Source: Cinclus cinclus
Lineage: Eukaryota > Chordata > Aves > Passeriformes > Cinclidae
Direction of reading: 5' to 3'
DNA length: 64,000 bases
Assembly (NCBI RefSeq): GCF_963662255.1
Contig: NC_085056.1
Location: forward strand, 8,622,216 to 8,686,215
Position numbers and translations under genes: made by a program. The notes beneath the pieces were generated by a model, which was given only the letters and a program-made list of their open reading frames with translations, was not told where the DNA came from and searched no databases. This document shows, piece by piece, positions 39,901 through 53,025 of the stretch. How positions within the stretch are numbered: the stretch's first letter is position 1; each line of letters opens with the position of its first letter.

Positions 39901-42900
39901 TGAAAGCCAGGCAGGCTGTTTGAGTTCTTGAACAGCTCATTTCTGTTTGAAGTCCCAATGTTTCATGCAATTTGGCTCCTATATTCTATGGCTGCTCCCA
40001 GCTTTGGGGTGCTGCTGGGAGGGAGGAATGTGTGAGATAAGAATGGCTGCAAGAGCAGGGAGTGCTGAATCACTCTGCTGATTAACACCGGATTTTGATC
40101 TCTCCTGACAGCTGATTCAGTTTCTGTTTGGCCAGCTCCAATCAAGCCCCAGCAGCACTGGGATAAAGAGGAAGCTGTAAGTACCCGTGTATGGTGCACA
40201 CGCTCACGGGTGCATAATGCTGCCCCCTCACTAAAAGCACAAGCTCAGCTTGCCCAGGCAGGCGGTCACCAGACCAGTGCTCCATGGTGATGGGAAATGA
40301 ATGGGCTGAAGTGCAGAGTCAGACCTGCTGACAGGCCCCATTCACTGCTCTTTAGAGAAGCACCATGTCAGCTTGTGACCTTTATTTGGGGAACACAGCA
40401 CGCAGTGATACATGGGAGTGCTAACTAGGGGGAGGCTAATGGGCAGGACCCCACTGCTGGTCCTACAGGTTCCAGTTTTGCCACTTGTCATCAGCAGGAG
40501 CAGGGCTGGGCCCAGTCAGTCCACAGACGCCTTCGGTTTGACCCACAGTCACTGAATGTGGTGTGTATCTAACACTGATTTAGTGGTGTTAACCTGCAGG
40601 CCTTACAAAGAGAAAGGTGGGGAAAAATTTTAGCTGAGGGGTAACTTTAGATAGGCTCTTCAAGGCAAGTGAATAGATCAACTTGAATTGGGCAGCTTAG
40701 TGCCTTTCAGGAGAGCAGCTATGCCTTTCTTGCCCTGTGGTGCTTGTGATTTAAAGAAGGGGAAGAGACTATTGAGTGGAACTTGCTGATGACAGGGACC
40801 TGCCTCCAGTTCCCACCTTTATTACTGTGTGGACTTTGACAATTTACAAACTTCCCCATGCTGCAGAGAAAGGAGCCAGACCTCTGACAAGTGGCTCAAA
40901 GGAATCAATTTTCATTAAGTCAGTGTCCTTGTTCTTGACTGACTCCTCTTGTGAGGGCTGTAAAAGCAACATAGGATTGAATGAATGAGCCCATAATCTG
41001 TACAAGGGTAAATTCATCTCTGCCTTCCCCCTATGCTGAGCCTGTTGGAAGAGCTGAACACTGCAGATAGCAAAGAAAAGGGCTCAAGGGGAGAATAGCA
41101 GCTGCTGAGGTGCTGAGGTTCACAACTGGGGAAATTTTTCCTCCAGCAGAGTGGGCAAATGGAGAAATGAGATGCCAGATCTGACCTCTAATTTTCATGG
41201 TCAGGGCTGTGTCCTCCCTGTAAAAGCTTTGCAGCCCAAGAAATGCCTTATACCACCGCTTTTTTTTGTAAAAAGACAAATAATTAGTGAGAAAAGGGCA
41301 GAAGAGCACAGAACTATCTGCACAGCAACTGTATTGACCCCCTTTGATGAGGGATCACACTTCATACAACCAACTGCAATTTGCAAGGTAATTTGAGTTC
41401 TTGCTTCCTTGGAAACACAAAGGTCTGTCTTCCAGAAACCTCAGCTCTTGTGTGTATACCTACATCCTTAGTGTTTTATTTCTCACGGTTGTCCTGCCTC
41501 TCTTCTAAATGGCTGCAGGAAAGGACAGTGTGCAGCCGGGAGCTTCTTGGTGCAGAGCAGAGTGCTGCCTGGGGGCTCTGAGTAGGTTTGGGCAGGTGTG
41601 CATCCTTCCCTTCTCACTTTGGATAATGCTCTTTTTTAATGGTGACCTCCTCCAAAACTGTTTTTGGCCTTCCTTGCCCATAACACCGAGCAAGAATGAC
41701 TCTTACAGCTGAGGAAAAGAGAGTACACAGAGGAGAAGAGCTCTTGGCTGAGGGATGTTTTGTGTATGAGCAGCCAGGAGCCAGTCTGTACATGCTGGAA
41801 GACAAAACTGTTTCTCTTCACAGACCTCTGATGCTTGACAATGGGATCTCAGCTCCACCTGTGTCCAAGTTCAGCCGGCATTTGTCTGCAGACCCCCTCC
41901 ACGACCCCTATTTCATACAGTCGGTGGGTTCAGCCCAGCCTCTGAGCTCTGTGGGATGGCTTTGGCCAGGGGGGAAATGTTTGAAGCAATAATAGAGATT
42001 ATGGTGTAAGTAATCTGGCAAGAATTTGGCAGTGAAGAAGAAATGAGGTTTGCTAAACTGGGTGACATTTAAAACTCCTTCAGCTCCCCAGTTTCATGGA
42101 TGCCTTCATGAGGGAGGCCATGGGCTTTGGTGGGGAAAGGCAGACCCTGCACACTGAACTCTTTGTGTTGTTACTCCAGCCTGGTTCACCTCGAGGGAAG
42201 AGAGGAAGAAGTGAGTTCTAAAAGTGGGATTTTTGTATCCTCTGAGGAATCCCTGCCATCATCAGAGCAAACATCAGACACTTCTGTCATGTAGTTAAAA
42301 TATGTGAGCTGGTGTGAGAGGCTCATACGGCCATGTTGGGCTGTGTTGGATCCTTCCCTCCAGAGGAAGCCGAGCAGTCTAGGCAAAATGTCAGACATGG
42401 TAAAATCTCTTGGTTGCTGTCACTTCACAGGGTTTATTTCACACCTGTACCTCTGTGCGGTTGGAGGAAAAGTGAGAGGAAATTATAATGTTGCACAGTA
42501 GGTAAAAGCTTTCTTGGTTTCCATACAGGGGGGACTCAAAGTCATAGTGAATAAACCCTAACCATCTCAGATAGGGCCTTGGACTTGTTTTGGGGTCAGA
42601 AGGATAAATCTCTATGACTTTTGCTTTCTTCTTAGCCATCGACAGAGCCTGCCTCTTGCTTAAACAGCCCTGCAATCACTGGAGGACCCATCATATCTGA
42701 TGTTACTGAAGCATCACCATCCAACATCATGAATATGCAATCCCCTCCTGAAAATGACAGGTAAACACGCTTGTGATTAAAAATAGGGAGAGTTGGGTAT
42801 AAACATGTTTATGCAGCCCATCTCAAGAGTTTTTTGTGGCTGTAATTCTACCAAAGTTTCTGAATTATTCACAAATCTCTATAGAGATATGTGATATATC

Positions 42901-45900
42901 TATTTTTCCAGTTTTGGAATACTTTTTCCCAAATACTTTTTTCCAGCTTGCAAAGTGAGTCAGATTTTCAGAATTAGAAGGGGGGGGGGGGGGGGGGTTG
43001 GGTGGGTAATAACAGCATAACTTTCAAGAGAAAGTCCTGAGTTTCATGCTGAGAACTTCCACTCTCCTCTTTGAGAAATATGCCATGTTTCTTTACATTT
43101 TGTCCTCAAGACAGGGACTGTCTCAGACTTAATCAAACAATGAGATACTAACACTTGCTGGGTTTGTTGAGAGAGAGAAAGGAGGGTTTCCTTTTGGCTT
43201 TGGCAAAGAAGAAACAATCAAATTGTACATCTAACAGCTAATGAGAACAGAAAGGTTGCATCACAACAACTTCCGATGTTTGACAACTTTTCTGTGAAAA
43301 GGCCCCAGTAACTCAAGAATTGAATGCAGAGGTATTTTAATGCTTATCTCTTCCTGTCACAGACATGCAGTGTATTTAGGGCTAGTAGCAGAGCAGCTAA
43401 AGCTATGTCAGTGGAAAGTAAGTAGACAGATGAATCATGGAAACAGTTTCTCAAGCTTAGAGGCAAGGCAGTTATACTCTAGAAATTGCCTGTAAATCTG
43501 TTGCATCATTGAAACCATAGCCATAAAATTAACTAGAATCTTGTAAAGAGCTTCAGATTAAAACAAACAAACAAAACCAAAAACAAAAAAACACCCAAAA
43601 AACAAAAAAACCCCAAACAACAACAAAAAAAACCCAAACAAACAAACAAAAAAAACCAAACCAAACTTGGAAGCCACTTCTAAAGCAGAAAATCTTTAGT
43701 ATAACCTTCAAGTTAAGTTGCTTATTTCTACTAATTACTGAGTGCCATCTGGTGGCTTCTGATCTGTGCTGTGTCTGCAAGACTTCAGAATCTGAGCCAG
43801 CCATGACCCCCATCAGTTCAGGTGTGGTGCCTCCTAAATCAGCTGCGCTTTTGGTGGGAATTTAGGACCCCATGAGGTAGAAGATGATCTGAAAGGAATG
43901 TTGAGGAGAGCTCTGTAGTGTCACCATCCCTGTAATCTCCATGCCTTTGTCACTTCAGCTCCAGGCTGGCTCTGTTCAGGTTCCTACAAGTAAAGTCTAC
44001 TACAAGTAACACAGAGTAGGTTTTTACACACAAAATGCTTCTAAACAAAACTTGATTGTCATTTGTCCATCTGGAAATAATGTGAAGTGCCTTTCCCATT
44101 GGAAAAAGAGAACCTCTGCCTCCAACCAAGTAAAACATCTGACTATGACTGTCAGATCATCAGACTTCTGTTCAAGTCCTGCAGGGCCACAAGATCCTGG
44201 CCTGTGTCATTGGGATCTCTAGAGTGCTTGCTGATCCAATCCTAACTCCTTCATGAGATGGTCTTACTGATCCCATTCCTATCTCTAGGGTGGGGACTTT
44301 TTCAGGGAAATCTCTCTAGCCCAGTGTCCCTTTAATCTGTCCCTAATACTCATCCAAGAAATGATCAATTAATAGGAATTTATTTTCCATATTTGCAAAA
44401 CAATTGAACGGGGCAAATTCATTATAGCTGTGACTGATTAAGTGACTGCAGATATTCCAGCTGAGCATGTTTCTGAAGCTTGCTGAAAAGAAGAAGAAGC
44501 TGCTGGCTTTTTCTGCCCATCTGAGGAAATGGAAAGACCTTCTGGGGCAGTTTGATGGGAAACGGAAACAATGCCTTGTGCTCCTGCCCTTCCCAGTAGC
44601 ACAAGGCCTTTGCAGAGCAGCTGTGTGGTGCTCAGCCTTGTCTCTGATGCAGGGAGAAGTGCCTCATGCTGATCAAGGAAGAGCCAGCGAGCCCTGGAGT
44701 GAAAGCCAGCGTGGAGCCCGAGGTGCCCCTGCCCGGCTGCCGGGCCTGCTCCGAGCCCCCGGTGCTGCCGGTGGCCATGGTTCAGTCTGTGCTGGAGGGC
44801 AAGGGCAGCTGTGGTGCAGTCCCACCAGGGACCTCCCAACCACCCGAGAGGAGAGGCAGGAGGGCACTGCTGGACAGGTGAGGCGAGCCAGGGAGAGCTG
44901 TGGCCCTGCCTGCTCATGGCCTTTCCTCCCATTTCCAGGGTGGGGAGGGAGGGGGATTTCAGGTAGCCAAGTGCAGCCTGGTGAGCTCCATCCTGTACCT
45001 GTGCTACCTGCTAGAGGACCCCTGAATCCCAGGGGACAGTTCACAGAGGTAGGGGGAAGAGATATGGATCACTTGATTGAAGGACCCAGCAGAAGAGCTG
45101 TCAGAGGATGTGCATCAGAGCTGTGGGAGAAGCAAGAGGCTTTTTGCATTGAGAGGGATTTGCCCAAGGTCCAGGTGAAAGCTGGAGCCCAGACCAGCAT
45201 CTGTGTCTGCAGGCCTGCACTGGACTGTGCTACACCCCTGCCCAGGGGATTGGCACTGTGACATTAAGCTCAGCCCCAGGGTGATCCCAGTGAGCCCCTT
45301 CTGGGGCTGTGCACTGAGACTGAAATCCCAACGGCACCCATGTCATGGGGGAGTGTCCAGGGAGCCTCACCAGCAGAAGGAAAGCATGGTGCAGCTGGGT
45401 GGATGATGTGGAACTTAACTGCAGTTCATTCTTGATAGCAACTGCAGCAATGTAAGGAGGACCTTGAGGGAGAGGAACCAAAAACACTCAATAGAGTTAT
45501 CAGAAAAGCTTCCATTTTCAAGTCCTTACAAAGAATCAAATTCCTCCTTCTCAATCCACCGGGTGCTTAAAAACATATTAATAGAAGAAAAATGTCCTTT
45601 TAAAGACCTGGTCTTAAGAGAAATTTTTTTTATAGCTTTTGGGGGGTTTAATCACAGCAGTGCCTCACTGTTGCTCATTTAGCTGAATGTCTCTAGTAAA
45701 TGCAGCCTGCAGGGTAAATGCCTGCAGCTAAAAGTCACTCCTTTAAATAGCATTAGTTAACAGTAATTCAGGCATCTTGGACCAAGGAGAATAGCAGTAC
45801 AGCCTGATCTGGTTCCAAGTGCATCTCTAAAAGGACTTTTTCTAAGGAAAGCTTAAATTTTCCCAGTGTCAAGGCGAAGTGAGCAGAGTACCCATCCCCA

Positions 45901-48900
45901 AACCACGTGTCACCCAGGAGAGGGATTGTCTCATTTGTTTTACCATCTGCCCAGTCCCCTGTGTGCTCTGCGGAGTTGTACTCTGGGCTTAAACCAAGTT
46001 TTATGGCATAAACCCAGGCTGATGGTGGGCTCTTGGTTTTCAGAATGAAATTTAAACATAAACATCCTTTTGGAAGGTTCCTCAGTCCTGCTTTCTGTAG
46101 GTATCCGTGCAAGTTTTCTTTGTGGCAATATTTCCCCTTGTGTTTTCTCAGAACAGATATTTCAGACCCATTGGAGGGCACCGACTGGAGTTTGGAGGGG
46201 CTGCAGCTGCTGCTGAGGAGCCAGCAGTACAGCCTGGAGCCTGCCAGCCTCTTGGATGTGAGTGTTGCTGGGAAGGATCAGGTCATGCTGCTTGTTCTCC
46301 TGTGGCATTTTATCTGCCACATGTAGCCTGTGGAGTCACAGCTGTGTTTTGAGCTGCTCATAAGATTTCAGCTTTAAATTGTGCCTTTCTTTTTTTTTTA
46401 AATATGCATATTTGAACTTCTAGGAGCACAAAACACTGCATCTGTTAAAGAATTCAACATGAGACCTGACACATTTATGTAAAATAGGTTTAATATGACT
46501 AGCTAGTTTGGCAATTGCTTTGTAGGGGTTAATTTATTTTCTGCATATTCTACATCTTAGATATTCCTAGATTGTGTTTAGCTTTTACTACCTTTCCCTC
46601 TTCCTCATATTCTGGGAAGTGTAGCCAATGTAAAATCCTCTCTCTGATGAGGTATTTATTAGTCTCAGTTCTTAGATCACCTTTCTTTAGAAATGGATGG
46701 TGGCTTTTTCTGAAGCAGACATGCAGAAATAGAAAGGTTTTTTATTTCTCTGTTGTACATATAATTGGTATATAAAAGATTTTTGCCAGTAATCAAATAA
46801 CTCTATGTAAGAAAAAAATCTATACGTCAAATATATGCCACCCTGAGGAGGTGCTTCAGATAAAGGCACGTTGTAAGTGTGCACAGATAAACAGAATGAA
46901 AAATCATTAAAAAAAAATAATCAATCTTATTCTCCTTAAGTCAGTTCCGAAGTGTCTGTGGTTGATTCTGACTTTACAGAGAGCTTTTCTAATGGCCTGC
47001 TCTATCACTGACTGTTGGTTTCTGTGTCTTGTTTCTCATTAGAAAGTGTTTTCCTGTTACCAACACACTTCCCTCTGTGGAACTAATGTCACAAGTGTGA
47101 GAATGAATCATGAAATTGGCCCCAAATCAACAGCTCCTCTTCCCAGATTGCTCAGGCTTCTCAAGAAATTGCCACCAAAGCCCTAATCCAACAGTAACTT
47201 GTCTCTGCTACTGAGTTCTGGAATGCTTTTAAAAGTCATGTGCATCTGGGAGTGTCCTAGGACTCAAGAGCAGCAGAAAAGGGCTGTGATTTGTATGTGC
47301 AGCTGGGTTTGTGGGTTTGTGACAGGACAGTGGCATCTGTGCTGTCCCTCCCCTGGCAGGCAGCAGGGTTTATGGATTAGCACAAGTGCCCACAGCCCAG
47401 CCCAGCTGTGCCACAAATCAGCACAGGAGCTTTTGTCTGCAGCTTCAGTTAGTGCATGGCTGCACCCTCCAGCAGGGAGTGGAGGGCATAAGGATCTCAA
47501 ACCACAACACCTGTCAGAGCCCTACCTGTATTTTTGTCCCAACAGGTCTTTAATCCCAATTTATCTCTGAGTGAGTGGAATTTGACTGAAATGGAAGCCA
47601 GTCTGTCCCCGGTAAGAGCTGTGTGTTTCTGAGATATGATAATAACAATCATAGAACCCCAGAATGGCTGAGGTGGAAGTGACCTTAATGTTCATCCTGT
47701 TCCAAACCCCCTGCTCACTGCGGGGACACCTCCCCTAGATCTCCTTGCCTAAATAATAATGGAACTATGAAGCAGAGCTTGTGCATAACTGAGGAAGTTA
47801 TTTCATAACTAGAAGGGAGAGTGGGCTAAAGCACAGCACGTAGGCATCTCCTGGGGGCAGCATGAGAGTGTTGTGTTATACTCTTGACCTGTTTTTCCCA
47901 CTCAGCCAGGCTTTGTCTGGATAAAAGCTCTGACTGACTGTTGGTGTCCTGGAGTCTTTAATTGCAACTGGCTGCTTTAAACATTTTCAGAGAGAGTGTC
48001 ACATCCTACTAATACCATAGATTTATAAAGTGTCTTTGTGCCAAAGGTCTTTATAAAATATGCCTTTACAAAGTGCAGCCATCCCTGTATGTTTCAGGAG
48101 AAGTGAAATATCATGCAATTAGAACAGTGGTTCCTGCATGCCTGTACATGAAGAAACAGGAGAAATTGTATGGCAGTATTTGGAATTGATGCTTACACAG
48201 ACATTTCTGCTGTGCAGAAAGAGCAGGTTTAATGAACAGTGAAGGAAACCATAGACTCACAGAAGCTTTAAGGTTGGAAGTGTATTGCATGGCTGGGTTC
48301 TTTTTCCTACATTATGGAGAGTGAATTTTCAGAGCCCTCGCTAACAACCGAGTTGGGTGGAGGCTTGGATGGTTCTGCCAGGTATCTCTACAGATGCACA
48401 AGTAGAGTGTTATCTACTCTAATGAGATGCAAAAGGTGTCTGAGCTTTCTTCATGGTATCAACATCCTTTTTAGATTTTAATAATTTTGAATTTACTAGG
48501 TAATTCCACTTTCTGAGTGTTAGGAAGGAGAGTGTCTAAGAAATAGTTAATATTAATTAGCAAGTCTTGGAAGCAAGGGCTGTAGCCTTTTAAAAATAAT
48601 TGCAGGAGAGAAAAAGCCAGGAAAGGAGGCCACAATGTTCAATAGTTCAGTTTTGAGCCCACTAAATTTTCCAGGAGCTCTTGCTTGTCCTACAGAAAGC
48701 CATGAGCATGGAGAAGCCTGGAAGCAATATGTGCAGGAGCTCTGTGCCTAGAGCACTGTGTAAGCAAAAACTACTTTCACTTTCAAGACAGTCATAGGAA
48801 AATGGAAAGAAAATATCTTTTTGTTACTGGCTGCAGAGGGCTGGGGGTTTGCTTTGCAGGGCAGCCACAGTGACACCAGCCTGGGCCCTCATGTGACTGT

Positions 48901-50553
48901 GAGCTTCACACCATATTAGCCAGTGCTGAATAGGGGATTGCACCTCCCACACCCTATCCTTCAGGCAGATCTGCCCTTGAGTCCATGGTGTGGCTGTTTT
49001 AGTGAAGTGCAGTGAGGCTGGGAGGAGGGGCTGGGCAGGGAGGATGGCTGGTGTTTCTGATGGGGGCTGTGCAGTGGGGTGAGCAGTGGGTGCTCAGACA
49101 TGGCCTAGTTCTAACAAGCTCCCCTGTCTTTGTATAATTGTACATTGTAGTTTATATTTTTGCATCAAGATGCAGCGACTCACAGTGGATCTGGAGAAGA
49201 GTGCAACTGAGCTGCCCCCAAAAGTGTTCAACCCACCATTCAACAACACCTGCCCAGGTAGGAGCACCAGCAGCTCTGTGGACTTGGCAGTGGGATGCTG
49301 TTCAGGCAGCCAGATGTGATGTCCAGCATTGACAGCTTGCCATGTGGGGGAGAAAACCACATCTGTCATTTTGCTTTCATGATTGTCAGTCAGCAGTGTT
49401 TTCACAGCAGCTGCTAAGCCAGTTCCTGAGCTGTGGGAAAAGGGTGGAGGATAAACCGAGGTGTGAATGGAATTGAACTGGTTTTGCAATGGGACTCCAT
49501 CACGACTGTCAACGTTTCCATTATTTTCTCTGCCTGTTCATTGCCATCTCAGAGCAATGTGGTGATCTCAGTGGGTAGGGGTGGTAAGAGCTGTACACTC
49601 CTGGGTTTCCTCTGGTTCCAGCTGCAGAGGAGGTGCCCCAGTAGCTGCTGGCAGCCAGAGGCACAGGTTGTGTGTCTCTTTCTCCGGACCTTTTAGCAGA
49701 CCTCAAGGGAACAGTCCAGCTGAGGCACTTGCTGACTCTGATAAAGTGTGTCACTGACCTTGGATATGAATCCAGGAGTGTTGCCCTGGTTGTGGAATCA
49801 TGATGTATGTTCATGGGCATTCAGCTGGGACAGACCTGAAAGAGAAGCTCTTGTGAGCTCCAGATTGGAGCTGTAACCACCTGACCCTGCCCCAGTTTTG
49901 ACTCATTGTGTGTCATTCAAGGACTTCCAGACTCAGCCTCTTTCATGAGCACCTCAAAGGCATTGAAAGCTCAGGTACACTGAAGAGAGTCCTTGAGCAT
50001 CCCTGTTTGCAAAGCCTTTCTGGTCCTACAAAGAAGGACAAAGACACATCTTGAGTGAAGGAGAGCAGCTGCTCACATCCTCTTCTCAGTGTCTCTAGCA
50101 TTCAGTCATGCCTTTTTCACTTGTGAGGCATCTCAGCTTTCAGGCAGAACTCACCTGGTGGCCTGTAAAGACTCCCCTTGATTTTAATGGGATTTTGAGT
50201 GAGTCCAAGTTCTACTCAGGTGTTTCCAAGCGATTTTGCTGTAGGTAAGGTTCCTCAGTCACTGCTGCAGTTGGGATTTGTCACTTTTCAGTTCCACACA
50301 TGTAAAACCTGACAACCTGCCTTCCAGAAGCTGAATTTTCTGCTGTCTATTCCTAGGGAAAGATGTCATTCCTGAAAGTGCCCAGCAGTTCCTCCTCGAC
50401 CGTCAGTCCATCTTTGGGAATGACCTCATCAGCTTGCCTGAAAATTCATCACTTTATGTTCCTTCTGAAAATATAGCTTCCTACATGTCCTCTGTGGGTG
50501 TCCAAGGGGATATCCCCCTAAACCTGAGTTCTTCAATGGACAACAGCCAGTGA
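30901..50553 (+). CDS. HSF4: Heat shock factor protein 4 (HSF4)
   Basis: This gene encodes a 508-residue heat-shock-family transcription factor; mammalian HSF4 acts in the nucleus in lens development. Coding exons: 30901-31023, 34496-34604, 35682-35809, 36655-36779, 38621-38696, 40112-40176, 41824-41923, 42636-42760, 44653-44877, 46152-46257, 47546-47611, 49176-49257 and 50357-50553. All have GT-AG borders and phases join without a stop. Exons 1-3 give the DNA-binding domain (about 18-120), with [11 protein letters not shown] and the recognition-helix region [18 protein letters not shown]. Exons 4-6 give the coiled-coil trimerisation region HR-A/B (about 125-200), ending [13 protein letters not shown]4-specific marks, rather than HSF1-3, are [28 protein letters not shown], and GKD with ASY near the C-terminus. 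IKEEPASP (K292, S297) fits the phosphorylation-dependent sumoylation motif. No HR-C heptad region is apparent, as in mammalian HSF4. ATG 30901 begins Met-Gln like the human protein and has G at -3. Exon 12 could instead start at 49170, adding two codons. Confidence 0.95.
42980..42997 (+). repeat. Homopolymer run of 18 G in HSF4 intron
   Basis: An uninterrupted run of 18 guanines, followed by ttgggtgggt, lies in the intron about 220 bases after HSF4 exon 8. In the sense transcript it could form an RNA G-quadruplex near the exon 8 donor. Exact length is uncertain in such runs. Confidence 0.95.
43559..43672 (+). repeat. A-rich (AAAC)n-like simple repeat
   Basis: An imperfect array of aaac, aaaac and aaaaaccc units of roughly 110 bases lies in the HSF4 intron between exons 8 and 9. 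It produces a Phe/Val/Trp-rich open frame on the minus strand that is not a gene. Confidence 0.9.
47648..47750 (-). repeat. CR1-type fragment, reverse orientation
   Basis: The left edge reads aatcatagaaccccagaatgg, with gaggtggaagtgacctt after it. This is the reverse complement of the CR1 3' end, followed by about 100 bases of degraded CR1 sequence. It lies 36 bases after HSF4 exon 11. Confidence 0.8.
48248..48284 (-). repeat. Possible short CR1 3'-end fragment
   Basis: The segment catagactcacagaagctt followed by aaggttggaagt resembles the reverse complement of a CR1 3' end. It is too short and divergent to be certain. Confidence 0.4.
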
Positions 50554-53025
50554 TTTAGCTTTCAAGAGACAACAACTCCCTCCCACCCATCCAAGCATCC
50601 ACAGCTTTGAATGTAAAGAAACAAAACTGACTCAGAAACCTGCAAGAGAGATTTTATTTATTTATTTTTTTTTAGTAGATAGAAATTGTCAGTAGCTGTT
50701 GCATTACCCTCCCTGCACCTGGATTTTAGTGCTTTTTAAAACAAAGTGCTACTTCTGGTGCTTGCTCTGAGGGAGAGTGAGAACTTGCCAGGGTATTTTT
50801 TCCCTTGAAAATGCTTTAGAAATTTCAAATCATTTAATAAAATTTAAGTGAGGAGTAGCTTGAAAGTCCATCTGAGACTTCATAAAATAGTGATCCTGAC
50901 TAGTGCCTGCATTGGCAAACTGTTTGATATTATTGGGGCAGCACAGATAAGCTAAGATGCCTGTTGTTGATTCTGTTTTTTTAATAGGAAAGTAGTTCTA
51001 CATGACAGTCAATGCTCTGAAAATATTTTTTAATCCATTTTCTGTGTTTGATGGGATGCACCTGTTCCTCCTAGGGTGAGTAGGAAGAAGATCTCTTGGG
51101 GTGTGTAGAAGCTTGTTTTCTGAGTGTCCCCACCAAGAATGTGCCTATGGCTCTTAGGGGAGCTATAGACATCACAGGCTGCAGAACATCCCATGCTGAG
51201 TTGAAAGCTTTTTTTATTTGGGATGTGTTTTGCCCCAAATTTATTTTCTCTTACATAAAGGCAGGGCACTCCATACTTTAAAAACAGAAAAGGGATAGAC
51301 TTTTCTGCACACACAATTTTACATGTGCAGAGAAGGCTGAGGGAGTGCACACTGGGTTTTGGTGCTGGCTAAGTATTCCATGTCTAGTCCTATGGTTTTT
51401 TTTTTTCCTTGGCTTTGACCTTTTCTATTTCCCCTGAAGATGTGCCTGTTGGTTTATTCATGTATAGACTCTGATTAAACAATTTAATTTATTGGATCCC
51501 CTTTCTGGAAGAACTTTCAGCTGCTCAGTGTAGGAGAGAGGCAGAATTGTTAGTCCACCATGTCCCACAAAGTTTTCTTCTGTCCTTTGTGCATCTGAGA
51601 CCAGCCTCAAAGGCTGAACTAACCTTCCCCATCCATGTGGTTTCTGACAACTGAGTTTCTCAACAAAGCAGAGCTTTGTTTTTTTATGCTGTAGTTCTAA
51701 TGAGAACGTATTATTTATCTCAGTATCTTCTACCTGAGTTACTTTTCCTTAGGAAGGTTACCCAAATGCAGTAGGACAGAGCCAGGAAATTCAACTAACT
51801 CAGGCCTCCTAAGGGCTTAGACAGGGAGGTTTAAGCTGTGCCAGTATCATTTGAAGAAATGCTCCACCTGCCTTTATTGCTATGACAGTTCTTGGTCATG
51901 AACCACATTTCTGAGCATTGTGGTCAAGCAGCATCCACCCCAAAGTGCAGCCAATCAGTCAGATGAGTGCAGGCTCAAAATCTCCTCAATTAGACGAGCA
52001 TTTTTAAAATGGACCTTCCTGTCACAGCCCTTTCCTCCATCCATTTATCACTATGTGAACAACTGTGTTAGTTCAGAAACATTCACTTTTGAGCACATAA
52101 TTTTGCCCAGCTGACTCCTGTGCTGGGAGCTGTCACTGCCTTGGTGGTGTGGTCTGTGCAGGACCGAAGTTGTGAGAGTTCCTGAATTAATCCCGGCCAC
52201 TGTTTTTGTGTTCAGGACTAATGGAAAATTCCAGCAGCCCCCACTGGCCTGGTATTTAGATGATGTGCTTGAGTGTATCCTGGACAAGGTTTTTCTTTTT
52301 GACAGATTTGTGCTTAGAAATTTACCTAGATCAGCCCATTTCCACCCTATTTTGCCCTTTCCAGCAATGGAAAGTCATTGAGTTGCACTCTTGTTTACTT
52401 CTTTTCTCATAGGTAATTGAAAACTGCCTGGTGTCTCCTGACACCAGCAGTGTACGTTCAAGATTTGCACCCTTCTCTGAACTTCCACACTCTAGGCTGC
52501 TGTCATGTTAACACTGAATGTACTGATGCAACAAGGTATTTAAGCACATGCTTAACTTCAAGCTCCTGAGTAGTTTTGGTGTATTTTTATGGAGCCTGTC
52601 ACATGCTTGAGGCTGGGCATACGTTTGTGTCTGACTGGATTGTCTGGTTGGGGTTGAGAATGAATCCCTGGGGAGAGCTGCCTGTGGGCACAGCCAGGTG
52701 CAGCTCGGCCCTGGCTCCGTCTCAGGCTGTGTCCTACAGGGCAAGCTCCAGCCTGTGCTCGTGGGGAGCAGCCTCTCAGGAGGGTTTGTGGGGTTTTCTT
52801 TAGGCTTTTTTGCTCTACTATAAACATGAGATTGGTGAGAGAGGAACCTCCAGGAAGAGCACTCGGGAGCCATTCCTGTGAAGAAGGAAGCTTGTGTTCC
52901 TCAGCTTTTTACATTGTTAATTTTACTTGAAGGTGATGTGCTGAGACTGCGTTTTTGCACTATGCTGTACATTTGTAAAGTTTTACAGAAGACACTAATT
53001 AAACATGTTTCCTTTTTCTCATTTA
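50554..53025 (+). other. HSF4: HSF4 3' UTR and candidate polyadenylation sites
   Basis: After the HSF4 stop, an AATAAA lies at 50836-50841, giving a short 3' UTR of roughly 300 bases. A variant signal ATTAAA lies at 52998-53003 and would give a UTR of about 2.5 kb. Between them the DNA is noncoding and has no recognised repeat or gene. Which site is used cannot be decided from sequence. Confidence 0.55.

Noticed and set aside
43553..43813. 86-codon minus-strand frame rich in Phe, Val and Trp
   Set aside because: Its hydrophobic run is the translation of the AAAC-type simple repeat.
44467..45261. 264-codon open frame
   Set aside because: It crosses HSF4 exon 9 in a different frame from the conserved HSF4 reading frame and runs into introns on both sides.
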